Below, piece after piece: positions 47,837 through 59,524 of a DNA stretch of 64,000 bases (within the stretch, counting starts at the first letter, position 1; each line of letters begins with the position of its first letter). The stretch is taken from positions 35,776,935 to 35,840,934 of the forward strand of contig OX344764.1 of assembly GCA_947034895.1 (NCBI GenBank), written 5' to 3'. The stretch comes from Rhytidiadelphus loreus. Taxonomy: Eukaryota > Streptophyta > Bryopsida > Hypnales > Hylocomiaceae. The position numbers and the translations under genes were made by a program. The notes below the pieces were generated by a model. That model had not been told where the DNA came from. It made no database searches and was given only the letters and a program-made list of their open reading frames with translations.

Positions 47837-48631
47837 CACTAGTGCAAAAGGGTGGTTTTAGTGACATTTTAAATGACATTTGGATGTCATATTTTTGATG
47901 TCACTAAAACATTGAGGTTGAAATGACATTCTAATATGTAAATTTTAAAACCTACTTAATGTACATTTTAGGTCTTTGAAATCATATTAAAAAAGAAATT
48001 TTAGATTTCAAAATCTATTTATGATGTAGATATCACTTTTTGATATCTTACTATTATGTAGATTTTACTTTTCAAAATCTTCAAAAAATGTAGATTGTTT
48101 TTTTCAAATCTTTAAAAATATAGATTTTACTTTTCAAAATCTTCAAAAATGTAGATTGTTTTTTTCAAATCTTCAAAAATATAGTTTTTACCCTTCAAAA
48201 TCTTCAAAAGAGTGTAGATTTATTTTTTGAAATCTCAAAAAAATGTAGACTTCTTCACTTTAAAAATCTATGTATTTTGTACATAGGTACATTCCTTCAC
48301 ATTCCTTATTTTGAAGAAGAAGTGTAGGCCTTAGATAATTTTTCCTACTCACATTATTTATCTCTACTTACTTGTCTTCTCCATGGCAATTGTTATGGGA
48401 TAATGTTTTCTTCTAAAATCTATCAAATTTTTTGGTTGAAATGACATTAGTTTCATTCTTGATTGAAACAAACATAATGAGATCAATTATTCTTCTAAAA
48501 TCTACCAAAATTGTAAAAATGTCATTTCAACATGGGTGTTGAAATGACAATTCTCCATAACATGGTTGAAATGACATTTTTCAAAAAATGTCATTTCAAC
48601 ATGTCATTTAAGCCACCCTTTTGCACTAGAT
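47837..48631. mobile_element. CACTA-like non-autonomous element with CACTAGTGC ends
   Basis: It begins CACTAGTGCAAAAGGGTGG and ends CCACCCTTTTGCACTAGAT, an inverted repeat except for the last two bases. ATC is duplicated on both sides (47834-47836 and 48632-48634). Both subterminal zones repeat GAAATGACATT motifs. It has no coding capacity. Confidence 0.8.
48055..48250. repeat. Degenerate tandem repeat, about 62-bp unit
   Basis: The pattern TGTAGATTTTACTTTTCAAA, then ATCTTCAAAAATGTAGATTG and a T-run repeats about three times with drift inside the element at 47837-48631. Confidence 0.7.
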
Positions 48632-50060
48632 ATCTTGTCTCTCTGAAATAATCTAATTTAACGAATATCAATGACCATTAAAGTTTCCCTTTCAATCAGC
48701 TACAGTACTGAACGGTGTGGCGGCATGTGGTGTACGTCAGAAATTTTCGTATTCTTCTTCTCTCTGGTTCATTAGAAACGGTAGACATTATTGATCATTC
48801 TTTCACTTATTCTCTGTGACCTATATAGTGTGTATGGCAGCACCTGATTCATGTATAATTTCCCTGATGGAAGCTGTGCATCAACTAATACTCACTTCAC
48901 GATCGATCTCCAACCGTATTTATTGAAGTATCCCAGCACAATGAAGGACTTAACACGTGGCTGTACGTGGTGGCATTGTCATAATTATTAGCTGGAACTT
49001 GTTGGACAACTGAGCTTGTAGGACCAAGTAATCATACTTGAAGGTTCTCACTCTGGGGTCCGTGAGTATCATGATTAGTATGGCACCGTGAGTGAGAGTA
49101 TGTCCTTGTACAGGATGGAGCTCTGCCTGGCGTGTAAGGATCAGTGTAGCTGCAGCATCAACGTGTGTGCTTTCCTAGCTAGGGTTTTCTGGGTGCCTGG
49201 TGATCTCAGTACTATGCCTTGGTACTGAGAAGATGTAAGTGACTGTATACTTACGGAGTACATGGAGGTTACTTGATCTGAAAGTTCTTGTTCATTTGGG
49301 TATTAGTGTGTGGTTGGTGTGTGGACTAGTACTGTAGAGAAGTACTATATTTCAACGGTATTGTTCAGAACGTATGGTCTTGTTAATTTAAATGGGCTGT
49401 TGCAGAGCGCCAAAATTGTGACGTTCAAGTGCCCAGACCTCTGGAGTCTGGAATCCACTTACGACTCGAATAGACCTAATTTTTAAGGGTCTACTCCACT
49501 TCACGGAGATACACCATATTATCATGTATGAGGTTTTGTTGAAAACAAGCACAATTTATCCCGCGGTTTATCTTCCAGCTCCTTAGATAGGATCCAAAAT
49601 ACCTGCAAATTCTTGTCTCAATTATCGTCCTCAACTTACCGAATATGGTGCCACACGCTGTATCTTTCTTGCGGCTGTTCCCAATTCCTGCTGGCATATT
49701 AATCGAAGATGGACGCTTCGTCGCGCAACATCAACCGCTGCTTTCAAGAGAAACAAATAATTATGCCTGTCGATTAATATCACAAAGGCTGCAATTGAAA
49801 TATATGTATTACTGTAATACTCTCTCCAGTAGTATGAGAAAACAAAATCCCGTGATGAGGCTTACATACATAACAAGTGACTGTCCGATCCTTCCCACAT
49901 TAAAAAGATTAGTTTCATTTCTCGAGAGTTATTAACGTCAATTCCACAACCTAGAAATTGACCCCGAACTTGCCAGAATGAACGGTCTGAATTCATATAA
50001 ATGTTACAATAATATCTGGTTCCCTGTACTCAGTTGACATATTCAAGAAATAAACTGGAA
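48632..50060. other. Intergenic sequence, no gene supported
   Basis: Mixed composition, with short frames on both strands at 49491-49935 that overlap each other and show no domain. This region plus the preceding element separates copy 4 from its detached flank. Confidence 0.4.
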
Positions 50061-50503
50061 TGAGCTTCTTGGTCGACCTGGTAGGGTGCAATCTACACGC
50101 TCCGTTGAGATCAAGCTCAACAAGAATGTCCGAAAGAAAAATTGCACAGTCCAGCTCAACGAGTGGCCTAATTAATCAATGTCGCATCCCAGATAGAAAA
50201 ATCAGGGAAGCAGACGAGACCGTATGCCTTGGGCGTGAATAGAAAATTCGCTCATGCGCTTCCCACCAAGAAATCCGTGACAGCAGCCTCCCTCAACATT
50301 TGAGTGATCGAATAAAGTTATACGCAAATTTCATATATAAAGAATAGGAATACAGCCTTGAGATCAATCTCAACAAGAATGTTGAATCACTAACGACTAA
50401 AGCATGATTATTCTTCGACTGAAGTTGCTCGATCATTCTAAGAAATGGGATCGGAGCGACCATACTGGAAATGGCCACCGATGCCCCCTCTCGACGGAAC
50501 TGA
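50061..50503. other. Proximal 3' flank of GDSL copy 4
   Basis: It resembles the 3' flanks of the other copies, most strongly next to the gene. The block GTTGAGATCAA.CTCAACAAGAATGT occurs twice (about 50084-50130 and 50359-50390), showing a local duplication. Confidence 0.55.
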
Positions 50504-52048
50504 TTACTGCGGGTCATCAAAGTGCGAGAAGTCGGGGGAGCAGTTGAGCCCGCCCTTGGGAGTGATGTGCTCGCCCTGCAAGAAAGCCGTCACGGCGGCC
50601 TTGTTGAACGTGTTGGACGTGTGGATGCCGTCCCAGCTCAGATGCGCCGCGGGATCCGTGCAGTGCGACAGAGTCAAATTCACGAACTGGTTGTCCACCA
50701 GGCCCGCGTGCCCGCAAGTCACCTCCTTGTTGAAGTTGTACGCACCCCCCGCGCCGCAGCAAGCCTTCAGCGGCGCCGTCACGTTGTACTTCTTCGGCTG
50801 CTTCAGGATGTCCGTGAACACGCCGTGAGCGTCGCCGTACAGCAGCTGCGCCTGCGGGTACTTCACCCGCAGCTCCTCCATCTTCTCGCCCAACAGCTGG
50901 TTGTGGCGGTGCGTGATTTGGTTGAGGTCGCTCAGGCAACCATGGCGGTCGTACTTGGCGTGCGGGCCGCCGTACATGGACAGCATGGCGGGGATGCAGC
51001 CCAACGGAGGCAGGTTCACCACCAGAAGGGTCCGGGCCGTGGGCAGCTGCAGCGTGGCCGTCTTCGGGGGAGTGTACAGCACCGGCGTCAGCATCGCCTT
51101 GATGTGCGTTTCGATGGCTTCCACCACCTGGGGCACAATGTAGCGCGTCTGGCGCGGCGTGAGCGTCTTGTCGTACAGGCTGGAGAAGTAGTCTTGGTAG
51201 CCGGACCACACCAGGAACAGCGACTCGCTGACGGTGGCCAGCTTGGGCAGGCTCTGGTTGAGTCCGGGCGAGTGGAAGATGGGGCTCTCGTAGAACCACA
51301 CGCGCGTTTTGTAGCGCTCGTACCACTGATGCTGCACGTCCAGCGAGAACGGGCTGTTGAATCCCGAGTCCCTGCGCCACACCTTCACGCTCCGCGCCGG
51401 CGCGCCATAGGCCGCGAAGTTGGTGCCGTACGTGAAGTCGGCGCCGGTGCCTCGCAGCACTGGGTAGATGGGCCGCAGGTGCACTCCGAAAGCTGCCATT
51501 ACAACAGAGCCAACAGAAAATCCAATCAGTACACTGTCTGCGTACAACAAACCATGAAGTCATCCCGGGGTCTCTTTGCCATCCCGTACTGACGACGCAG
51601 ACTGTAAATCATTCCCTAGATGCATGGTAGTGACTGTGAACCTGCAAATGAAGTTCTTCAGTGACTGGTGTTGCTAGCTTCCATGCATATATGCCAGTGT
51701 GTATTATTGATGAATTAGTTTGCATTGAATTGAGGGTTGCAGGATTGAATTGGAATGGGCCGCTTTCGTACCAAGGAAGTCGAGCAACAATTTGCCGTCG
51801 GTGAATCGATCCGCGGCATGACCCGGAAACAGAATGCCGTGTGGGTCGAGCTCGGCGTTGGCGAACTGGTCGGGAAAGGCCGCGATGGAGTTTCCGGTGT
51901 CGGTCAGCGAGTCTCCGAACGCATACACCGCCGGGAACTGGCACTGGGGCAAGGTGTTGTCGGCCGAAGCCACGTGCATCGATTGCAGCAAGCAAGCAGC
52001 AACGAGGACCCCCCAGCAGAGCATCCCCAGTCTGGACGTGGACGCCAT
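50504..52048 (-). CDS. GDSL esterase/lipase copy 4, intact (two exons)
   Basis: Exon 1 is 52048-51772, intron 51771-51493 (279 bp), exon 2 51492-50504. The 421-residue product has all blocks of copy 3, including Ser47, Gln192 in block III, and Asp380/His383. Compared with copies 1-3 it has ASADN for ASANK after the signal peptide, GVHLRP for GVRLRP, TYGTN for TFGTN, RVKYP for RAKYP and LKQPK for LKEPK, so it belongs to a second subgroup with copy 5. The frame is open for about 100 codons upstream of the ATG, but I keep the ATG before the signal peptide because the other copies start there and the upstream part covers the TATA region. The product should be a secreted ester hydrolase of unknown substrate. 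Confidence 0.92.
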
Positions 52049-52316
52049 TTTTGACGTCGTGGCCAGCCCCGAAGGCAAGTTAGTAATCCACCAGCTTTCA
52101 AAGTAAGTTCTCGATTCGATTCCAATAGCTTTCAAGTGTTGTTCAGTTCCCGCGCTGAGAAGTCTAGTCGTCCAGATATGCAAGTAGAATGATCCCGTAG
52201 GTGCCAGTCGATCTGGTTGAGCCGGAGTTGGTCCGTCCGCAGTGATAGAGCTCGATCGAGTGTTGGAGGAGTGAGTTGCGAAGCTGATTGAGATTGAAGT
52301 GCGAGTGCTGAGTCCA

Positions 52317-52322
52317 CTTATA
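52317..52322 (-). promoter_or_regulatory. TATA-like box of GDSL copy 4
   Basis: TATAAG on the minus strand, aligned with the TATAAA of the other copies; weaker than theirs. Confidence 0.45.
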
Positions 52323-53739
52323 CGAGTCGAAGGAAGCACGAGGTGCAAACACGGCAACTTATGAATCAGTAAGCTTAACTTAGTGCCAGTCCCCGAGTTG
52401 ACATACGAAGGAAGTTACTGTCGCTTTGTTGAATTCTAAAATAGTGTGATGCATGAATGAATGTGAGTTCAACGTTATTGTGGGAGGAGAACAAGTGGAG
52501 TGGGTGCGTGGGAGACCGAAGCGCTTTGTGGGTCCGCCACGCTGGAGGCTGCGGCAGAATTGTTGCCTCCGTGTGCCTCCGCTGGCCCCGTGAGAATGCT
52601 TTGGGTGTCCGACTTTTGGATGTTCGACTTCGGAGTGGACGTCAACGACTTTAACCCCAGAACCCTGGAACTACGAGTTCGTCACCGTAGAGGTCACCGT
52701 AGTAGAAATCAAGTGTTTGGGTACCGTGTGAATTGTTGGCTTATACAAATGCAAAAGCACTCATTGGAAGATAAAATGTAGAAGACCTTAGTTTTTCACA
52801 CGCAATTTGGAAGATGAATTATGAACAGTTGTACTTCTATAGTTCTATACTACATGGAGAGATTCGTTTTCATTCATTGGCCAGAAAACATCCTCTGCGG
52901 TGTCTATGGGTTAATCCAAAAATGTCAGTCATAACCCCTATGGACCACTGATTCGAAGCCTCACTATCCATGAGTTTGTTTGCTTTCATTTTGCATTTAG
53001 GTGTGAATGAAAAAATTTATATTTATTTTTCAAGGATGAAATCATGTGTTTGGTGCAAATCATAAAATTTCTGATTTTTTTTGGAAAATATGAAATTTAT
53101 TGTGAATTTTCTATGAAAAAAATGAAGAGAATTCATATCAAATACAAAATACATTCAAAAAATCTGAAATTTCCACCACAAACTAGTGAGCCTTGTGTCA
53201 TTGCCATAGTATAGTAAAATTAAAATTAAAATAAATTTATAATTTTATATGCATAAAAACATCGAAATTCAAAAAAATTCACACCATACATCCAAACGCC
53301 ACAAAACAAAGCTTGTACACCCCTCATTACATGACCTTTCCAATGGTACCAAAAAGACAATATACAAATACACAATTATGGAAGTCTCACCATAACAAAC
53401 AAATAAAACAAAATAAATGGACTCATTTAAGGTATAAATGTCTATTAGAGTGTATAACATCATGCTATAAACCAAAGGTACTAGGTCACTTTAAAATTAG
53501 AAACTCAACAAACCATATTTTTAGACCCATAATTCATATTAGTATAACATATTGAAATTTATGATTTTATCAAAATTTTCAATAGGACTTATAGAACTTG
53601 AACTTGATAAGTTTCATTTTGTTAGGTGGACTCAAATTTTAAAATGATCACTTTTATGGTTAAAACTCACATAAAAAAGAAACAACAAAAAATGGCCAAT
53701 GTACACTAGCTACAAGCCAGAGTGATCTATGGATTAAGC
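52323..53739. other. 5' flank of GDSL copy 4, then AT-rich sequence
   Basis: Up to about 52700 the sequence is a diverged relative of the copy 1 and copy 3 upstream regions (CTAAAATAGTGTGATG, GAAGCGCTTTGTGGGTCCG). Beyond it no gene is seen; a single arm related to the foldback at 42790-43030 lies near 53280-53350. Confidence 0.5.
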
Positions 53740-54790
53740 ATATATTCATTCATATACATTTTTTAGGTGTTGGAAAACAAAAAGTGTCTCATTTGGGTGT
53801 ACATGGATGATTGCAAAAATGACTTGTCGATTTTGTTCCATCGTAGCAATTTTTTGCCTTTTCAAAGGACGAAGGGGGGTAGAACACTATGAAATTAGAA
53901 AAACAATTTTTTTGAAATATTAAAAATATAACCAATGTATACACTTGTTAAAAAAAGGTACCCTAAGAAGGAAAATTATAGAAAAAAAATTCTAAGTAAG
54001 AGAACTAGAAAAGTATAGAATTGCAAGAAAATAGATATTTCATTGTTTTAAATTGTAAAAAATAGGAAAAACTTTACAAAGAAACTAAAAATTGGCCATT
54101 TGGAAAGACTTCATAATGAAGAGAGTTTCACCCAAAAGGATGAGCTTGAAACCATCTTCAATGTTCTAAAGTGCAAGCAGAAGGGAGTCGTACTTGTACA
54201 AATGTAGAGGATATAAAATAATATATTTTAGATGTCCCTTGATAGGAACATACCCTCCTAATGCTGAAACATATCACAAAAATTTCAGCTCTAGATCATT
54301 AATTTTAGGTACTCCATTGTACTCAAAACCCAAAACTCAAAACATGATAAATTTGAAAATTTGACTTTTAAATATAAAATGATTCTTTTTAATTTTTGAA
54401 AAATACAGGATATGGTAACACTCAAGACAATCATCTCCACTAAAAATATCTAGTTTATACAAGAGGTATTGTGAAGGAAAGCTCCATCACTCTTGGTGTG
54501 AAAAAAATTAAGTACCAATATTTCTTGCAATGATCCACATACATGCACATTTTTTGTGTTTCAATAGATTTCTTTGCAAAATAAAGCCATTGATTTTAGC
54601 AATGGTAATTTTAGACTTTGTTAATGAAGAGAAAAAACAAGGAACTACACTAAGTGAAGTTTTGTTCCTATAATATTGCATGACTTGCTTTTTTAGTAAG
54701 GTCTTATTTAAATGTCCTCCCATGTTTTTGTCAATGGACAAAGCTTCCTCCTCTTCAATCCAAAACTAATACAATACCAAGAAATGACTG
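53740..54790. repeat. Direct segmental duplication, copy 1 (partner 59525-60540)
   Basis: About 1.05 kb matching 59525-60540 in the same orientation, including a GGGTGATTGC-family transposon and its flanks on both sides (TTTTTTAGGTGTTG ... AAAGTGTCTCATTTGG on the left; TTTCAATAGATTTCTTTGCA ... CTTCCTCCTCTTCAATCC on the right). Clearly diverged by substitutions and small indels. Confidence 0.8.
53805..54536. mobile_element. Non-autonomous transposon, GGGTGATTGC family (member E)
   Basis: It begins GGATGATTGCAAAAATGACT and ends AATATTTCTTGCAATGATCC. ACAT flanks both sides (53801-53804 and 54537-54540). The left half matches the 31868-32466 member (GGCCAATGTATACACTT). No transposase. Confidence 0.75.
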
Positions 54791-55244
54791 TCAAAGATTT
54801 TAATCAATATGAGGACAACTAACAAGGTCAACAAAATTCCGTACCTACTTATTTAAGTAATACTAGGCTTGAAGTTTCTATTGCAAGATTGATTTGCCAT
54901 TTTTTACCATGAGTTGGTTGAATGCAATGCTTTGTACCTAAATATGAAAAATTTATACCATCATCTAATATCTAATTGTTGCAATGGAATTACTTAATAA
55001 TAATATTTATCCATTTATAGTGATGTCCTTAAACTTTGCAAGTGGAGGTCCCAGTGTCCAAATATACATTTTAAAACCTTCTAGAATTAGTAAAAAGATC
55101 TTGAGGAAGAAACCTATAAGTAATAAGAAGCCTCTTGATGTACTTCATACAGAAAAGAAATTCCTTGAAAAACTTTGTAGATAAAAGAAGCTTCTTGAAG
55201 AGCTTTACATATAAAATAAGCCTCTAGAATAACACGTACACTAT
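54791..55244. other. AT-rich sequence, no gene seen
   Basis: No convincing frame. A short local repetition of AAGCCTCTTGA-type segments occurs at about 55115-55235. Confidence 0.4.
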
Positions 55245-55376
55245 CACTAGTAGAAAACTAGGTCCAATCTGTAGTTTTGGTCGCGTTGATCATCAACAAA
55301 TTTCTATTGATCAATAGAAATTTGTTGATGATCAACGCGACCAAAACAACAGATTGGACCTAGTTTTCTACTAGTG
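55245..55376. mobile_element. 132-bp palindromic MITE with CACTAG ends (member 2)
   Basis: It begins CACTAGTAGAAAACTAGGTC and ends CCTAGTTTTCTACTAGTG; nearly the entire element is a palindrome, with arms reading CCAATCTG then GTTTTGGTCGCGTTGATCAT. TAT is duplicated on both sides (55242-55244 and 55377-55379). Length equals that of member 1 at 23847-23978. Confidence 0.95.
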
Positions 55377-55650
55377 TATGTAGTAGTATATCAAGAGGTC
55401 AAAGGTAATGTGATTTTGAGTCTCGACAACACATCTCTAGTACTTTAACTTTGTGCTCTAACTACTGTTTTCTTCTCTTTTGGAGAATCTTAGATCTGAT
55501 ATTGACTTAAAGATCTTGAAGTTGTCTTTTGTTCATAGTGTCAATAGATAGAGTGGTCATCGCCATTATAATGGAGGGTTGTCCCAAATTTCTTAGAGTA
55601 TTTCGTGAAGAAGATGTTTTTTTCATGTGCTATTCTAAAAGAATGGGTAT
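55377..55650. other. Short AT-rich spacer
   Basis: Nothing recognised. Confidence 0.4.
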
Positions 55651-56662
55651 GGATCATTGCAAAAAATACTGGTTCTATTCTTTATCACAAATAGAGTGAT
55701 TTTTTTTTTTTTGCTTTAACTTTTGAATCCCAGGTCTTAAGAATATGAAAAATTTATAAGATATGTCTAACTTGATGTTAATCACATTCCTTATTTTTTT
55801 TAAATTAAAAAAATATACAAAATTTAAAAGTGAATTTTGATTATTTGTTATAATTTGTGGTTCAGGGATTTTCACTACATTTGGAGTACTTTAATTTAAT
55901 GATCTAGAAATAAAATTTCTATGGTCTATTTTCAAACTATATGCCTACTAAGGAAAATCTTAAAATATATTATTTTATGTCCTCCTTGTCCATATAAATA
56001 AGGGCCCCTTGCTCAAGCACTTCTGAGCATTGAAAATTATTTCAAGGTCATTCTTTTTGTGAAATCTCATCACTGTGAAATCCTCATCAGAGGTCAATTT
56101 TTAGTTTTTTTATAAAAAAATTCCTATATTTTACAAATTAGCATCTAGTTTCTTAATAAATGTAATAACTCTATTTTGTGAATAATTTTTTACCTACATT
56201 TTTCTTAGCTCTCTAATTTTGGTGGCATGATATTTTTAGTATTACATCAATCATATATTTTGTTTTGTTTTTAAATATTTCTTCCAGAAGGTCATAGAAC
56301 AACAAGTACTATACATTAGAAGAGATTTCAGGATTTTAAGGGCTGTTTCAGGGCCGTTCCTGGCGTTGTTCCCCCGGCAATAAAAGAATGCTGCTGTCAG
56401 ATTTTATTTTTTTTGGAAAAAATAAAATAAAATAAAATTTTTAAGTCCTTAAAGTGAGAAACAAAGTTAATTTTTTTTTTTTTTTTTTTTTCGAAAAATC
56501 TGACCTGGCCGTGTCTCGGCCAAGTCAGCACAGGCCGGGAACAACGGATATCGGCGGTTCTCAGGGGGGTTTCGAGTTGGGAACTCGCAGCCCTCCCCGA
56601 GAGCCAAAACACATGTAATGACAAATGCTACAAAAACAACAAGGTGTTTTTTGGAATGATCC
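55651..56662. mobile_element. GGGTGATTGC family member F with an inner GC-rich insertion
   Basis: The left end GGATCATTGCAAAAAATACT and right end GGTGTTTTTTGGAATGATCC are decayed family termini. The left third resembles member D. The right third holds an unrelated GC-rich segment (56338-56600). Target duplication not identifiable. Confidence 0.45.
56338..56600. mobile_element. GC-rich foldback-like segment
   Basis: In AT-rich DNA a segment starts AGGGCTGTTTCAGGGCCGTT and ends GAACTCGCAGCCCT. GTTCCTGGCGTTGTTCCC is mirrored by GGCCGGGAACAACGG. The middle is an AT-rich tract with a T-run of about 22. It looks like a small inverted-repeat element; ends are short and target duplication unclear. 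Confidence 0.4.
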
Positions 56663-57539
56663 AAATTACTACTAAGTTGGAAAGTCAACCAATTCTTAAA
56701 GATGTATTGAATGAAAGTCTTTAATACCAATTGAGTGCAAAGACAAGGGGGGCCATTAATTTGATAATGCATAAAAAGTAGACTAATTACTAAGATGAGT
56801 TGTTCTAAAATGCCTCTCATATATCATTTACGTAAAGCTTATAAAATATACTAAATTTTGTTATTTATTGGGGTGTTGTAGAAAATTTGTGAAAATACTA
56901 TAGGGTTCAACCTATGGATATATATAATGAGCAATGTTGGGTATACAAATGTATTTGCACTAGATATTCGAATCGATTTCTAACATTTAGATATGAGCAC
57001 CTTTTTCATTTGTTCAAAGTCATCGCCTTCTTTGTCTTTGAGGGGTGCTATCCCTGTTTTGTTTCCAAACCATTATAAATACTTATTTTGGTTTGCAACA
57101 TCTTCCTTTTGAACTACTTTGCATGGTGTTTTGTAGGTGTGATCTAGCAAGAGCATGCTCTATGCCAATCTTGGTTTGCATAGGGGTTCCCATTTCATTG
57201 GCCTTCTATATTGTGTTTTTTCATGTCAATGTTTTTTCATGTAGTTTTCTTCTAAAGTGGTTGTATGTTCCATTATCGTTAGGATTTTGTGTATTCTTTC
57301 TATTTTGAATGGCATGCTTTAGGTTATTGAATTCCAAGATTTAAGGAACATCTCCTATTTTAGTTTAGGATTTGGAATTCTTGATAGCTTTTCTTTTGCA
57401 TGAGGGACATGGGATTGAAGGTGACACTATATTCCACGTTAAAACAAGTATAGTGTGCTGGAATAGCACGGTTATATGAGAAACTCAACATTAGAAGTAG
57501 GAATTTAGTTTTTTGGTCAAAATTTTGATGATTGAAGGT
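56663..57539. other. AT-rich sequence, no gene seen
   Basis: The plus-strand frame at 57045-57308 is Phe/Cys/Leu-rich with no domain and is probably random. Confidence 0.4.
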
Positions 57540-57975
57540 GTTTGATTCAGGTTTCACCAAAAGAATGTGCTCAAAACCATCTTCAATACTTAGAAGTGCA
57601 TGCCTTAGGAAGTCCTATTTGTACAAATGTGAAGGACATAAAATAATCTATTATTAGATGCCTTTTGGTACAAACATGCCTATCTACGATAGGAATAGAA
57701 CACAAAGTTTTCAATTCTAAATAATTAATTTTGGATACTTTAGAATACTAAAAAATCCTAAACTTCAAAGTGTGACAAATAAGCAAAATCGAATTTTAAA
57801 TATAAAATGATTTTTTTTAAATTTCTAAAAGATAAGGAATATGATGGAAATTGTGACAACCATCACCAATCAAAACTTCAAGTTTATTGAGTTCATGCTT
57901 CAAAAGTTATAGTGGATGAAAAGTCCATTACGCTAAATGTGATGGAAAAAAGACTAGTCTTTCTTGCAATCACTC
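57540..57975. mobile_element. Right-half fragment of the GGGTGATTGC family
   Basis: It matches the right halves of members E and I (TTTCACCAAAAGAATG, CTCAAAACCATCTTCAAT, AAAGTCCATTACGC) and ends CTTTCTTGCAATCACTC. No left terminus seen. Confidence 0.5.
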
Positions 57976-58052
57976 TAGGACATTCTTTCTTTGTTACATT
58001 GATTTTCTTAAACCCTAAACACTACATTGTTTGAACCCCAAAACTACTTCAA

Positions 58053-58500
58053 AGGTGATTGCAAGAAAGATTGGTTCTATTTCGCGTTACAATTGAAGTG
58101 ATGGAGTTGCCATCAGCTATAACTTTCGGAAAATGAAGCCGATGGACTTGAATTTTTTTATTGAAGATGGCTACCTTAGAAATCATGAAATTTGTTATTT
58201 TTCAGAAATTTTGAAAAACAATTTTGTAATTAAATGTCAATGTAGCTAATTTGTCACACTTTGCGGTTTAGGGGGTTTTAGTACTGTGGAGCATCCAAAA
58301 ATTATGATGTTCACTTGAATTTTTTGTGGGCTATTCCAACACTAGACGAGCATGTGCCTACCAAAAGGCATTCAAAAAACACAATTTTTTGTCCTCAACA
58401 TGCATGCGAATAAGGATCCCTTGCGCGTAGCACTCCGAACATTCATAATGGTTTCAAATTCTAGTTTTTGGTGAAATGTGATCACTATCAAGTCTTTACA
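58053..58500. mobile_element. Left-half fragment of the GGGTGATTGC family
   Basis: It begins AGGTGATTGCAAGAAAGATT and matches the first 450 bp of member D (TCTATTTCGCG, GGAAAATGAAGCCGATGGAC). Similarity ends at about 58500, where the sequence turns to unrelated AT-rich DNA. Confidence 0.6.
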
Positions 58501-59524
58501 AATGCCTGGGGGGAACACTCACGGTTTTTAGAAAACTACGTGAGTTAAAAGATAGGGTTCATTTAATTCAAAGGGGATAAATTTTATATAATTTGTAGAG
58601 CTACTACAGGGTTCATAAAATGCTACACACTCTAATATATATAAATTAAGGTATGTAAAAACATCATATAATAGGAATTTTTATTAATAAGTTAGCCTTG
58701 ACAAATAGAAGCCATGCAAATTTTACATAATATGATGAGTATAGATGTGGACAAATAATTTCATATGGATGATAAAATGAACATATTCAAGAAAATCTAC
58801 GATGAAGGGCAGTCGACTAAGATTGTGCCATGGTACTTGTAGTGTATATATAAAAACAAATTAAATGTAAATAAAAGACATCAACTAAAAGTGGAAAAAT
58901 TGTCATATTGTATGAATAGGAAGGTTTACCTTAGTGGGTTCAACAAACTGGAAATTGTACAATATGAAGATAGAATTTATAGTTCATTTCACTCTAAGCT
59001 TTGAAACCATATGTGTTAATCACACTCATATTGAATGAGATTTTCATAGGATAGTTTCATTAGGAATTCTAAAGTGTTCAATGTTATTAACCCCTGAAGA
59101 CTAGAGGGTGTTTTGGAAGAGGAAGAATCCAAAATTGCTAACTTTGATGCATTGTTCAAAATAAACAATTATTTAAAAAAAAACCAATTGTATAAAAGGG
59201 TATTATGTAGTTATAACGTGTAGAAGCAATTTCAGCCCATTTGACTATGTGGATTGAAAGATTATAATGTTTGAAGTGAGAAAAAAATCTTTATTTTCAT
59301 TCTTCGGAACTAGGATCAATAGACTTCAAGCCCTCTTAGAGTAAAATATTTGGTCTACACAAAAATGAGAATTTTGACTATTCATAAATTTATGATGTTG
59401 GATTCACTCATAAAAAATCTGAATCAACTTGCAATCCAAAGAGTTTAAATGCATTGGCAATACACTAAAAAATCTTTAATGCCAATCATTGATTGTGAAG
59501 AAAAATTGTAGCAATTTGAAGTCA
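58501..59524. other. AT-rich sequence, no gene seen
   Basis: No frame, no recognisable repeat. Confidence 0.4.

Noticed and set aside
51704..52357. N-terminally extended version of the copy 4 GDSL protein (about 100 extra residues)
   Set aside because: The extension covers the leader and TATA region, would bury the signal peptide, and is not shared by copies 1-3.
57045..57308. Small hydrophobic plus-strand frame that could be a membrane protein
   Set aside because: Phe/Cys/Leu-rich composition is what T-rich noncoding DNA yields. No promoter, no conservation and no second copy.
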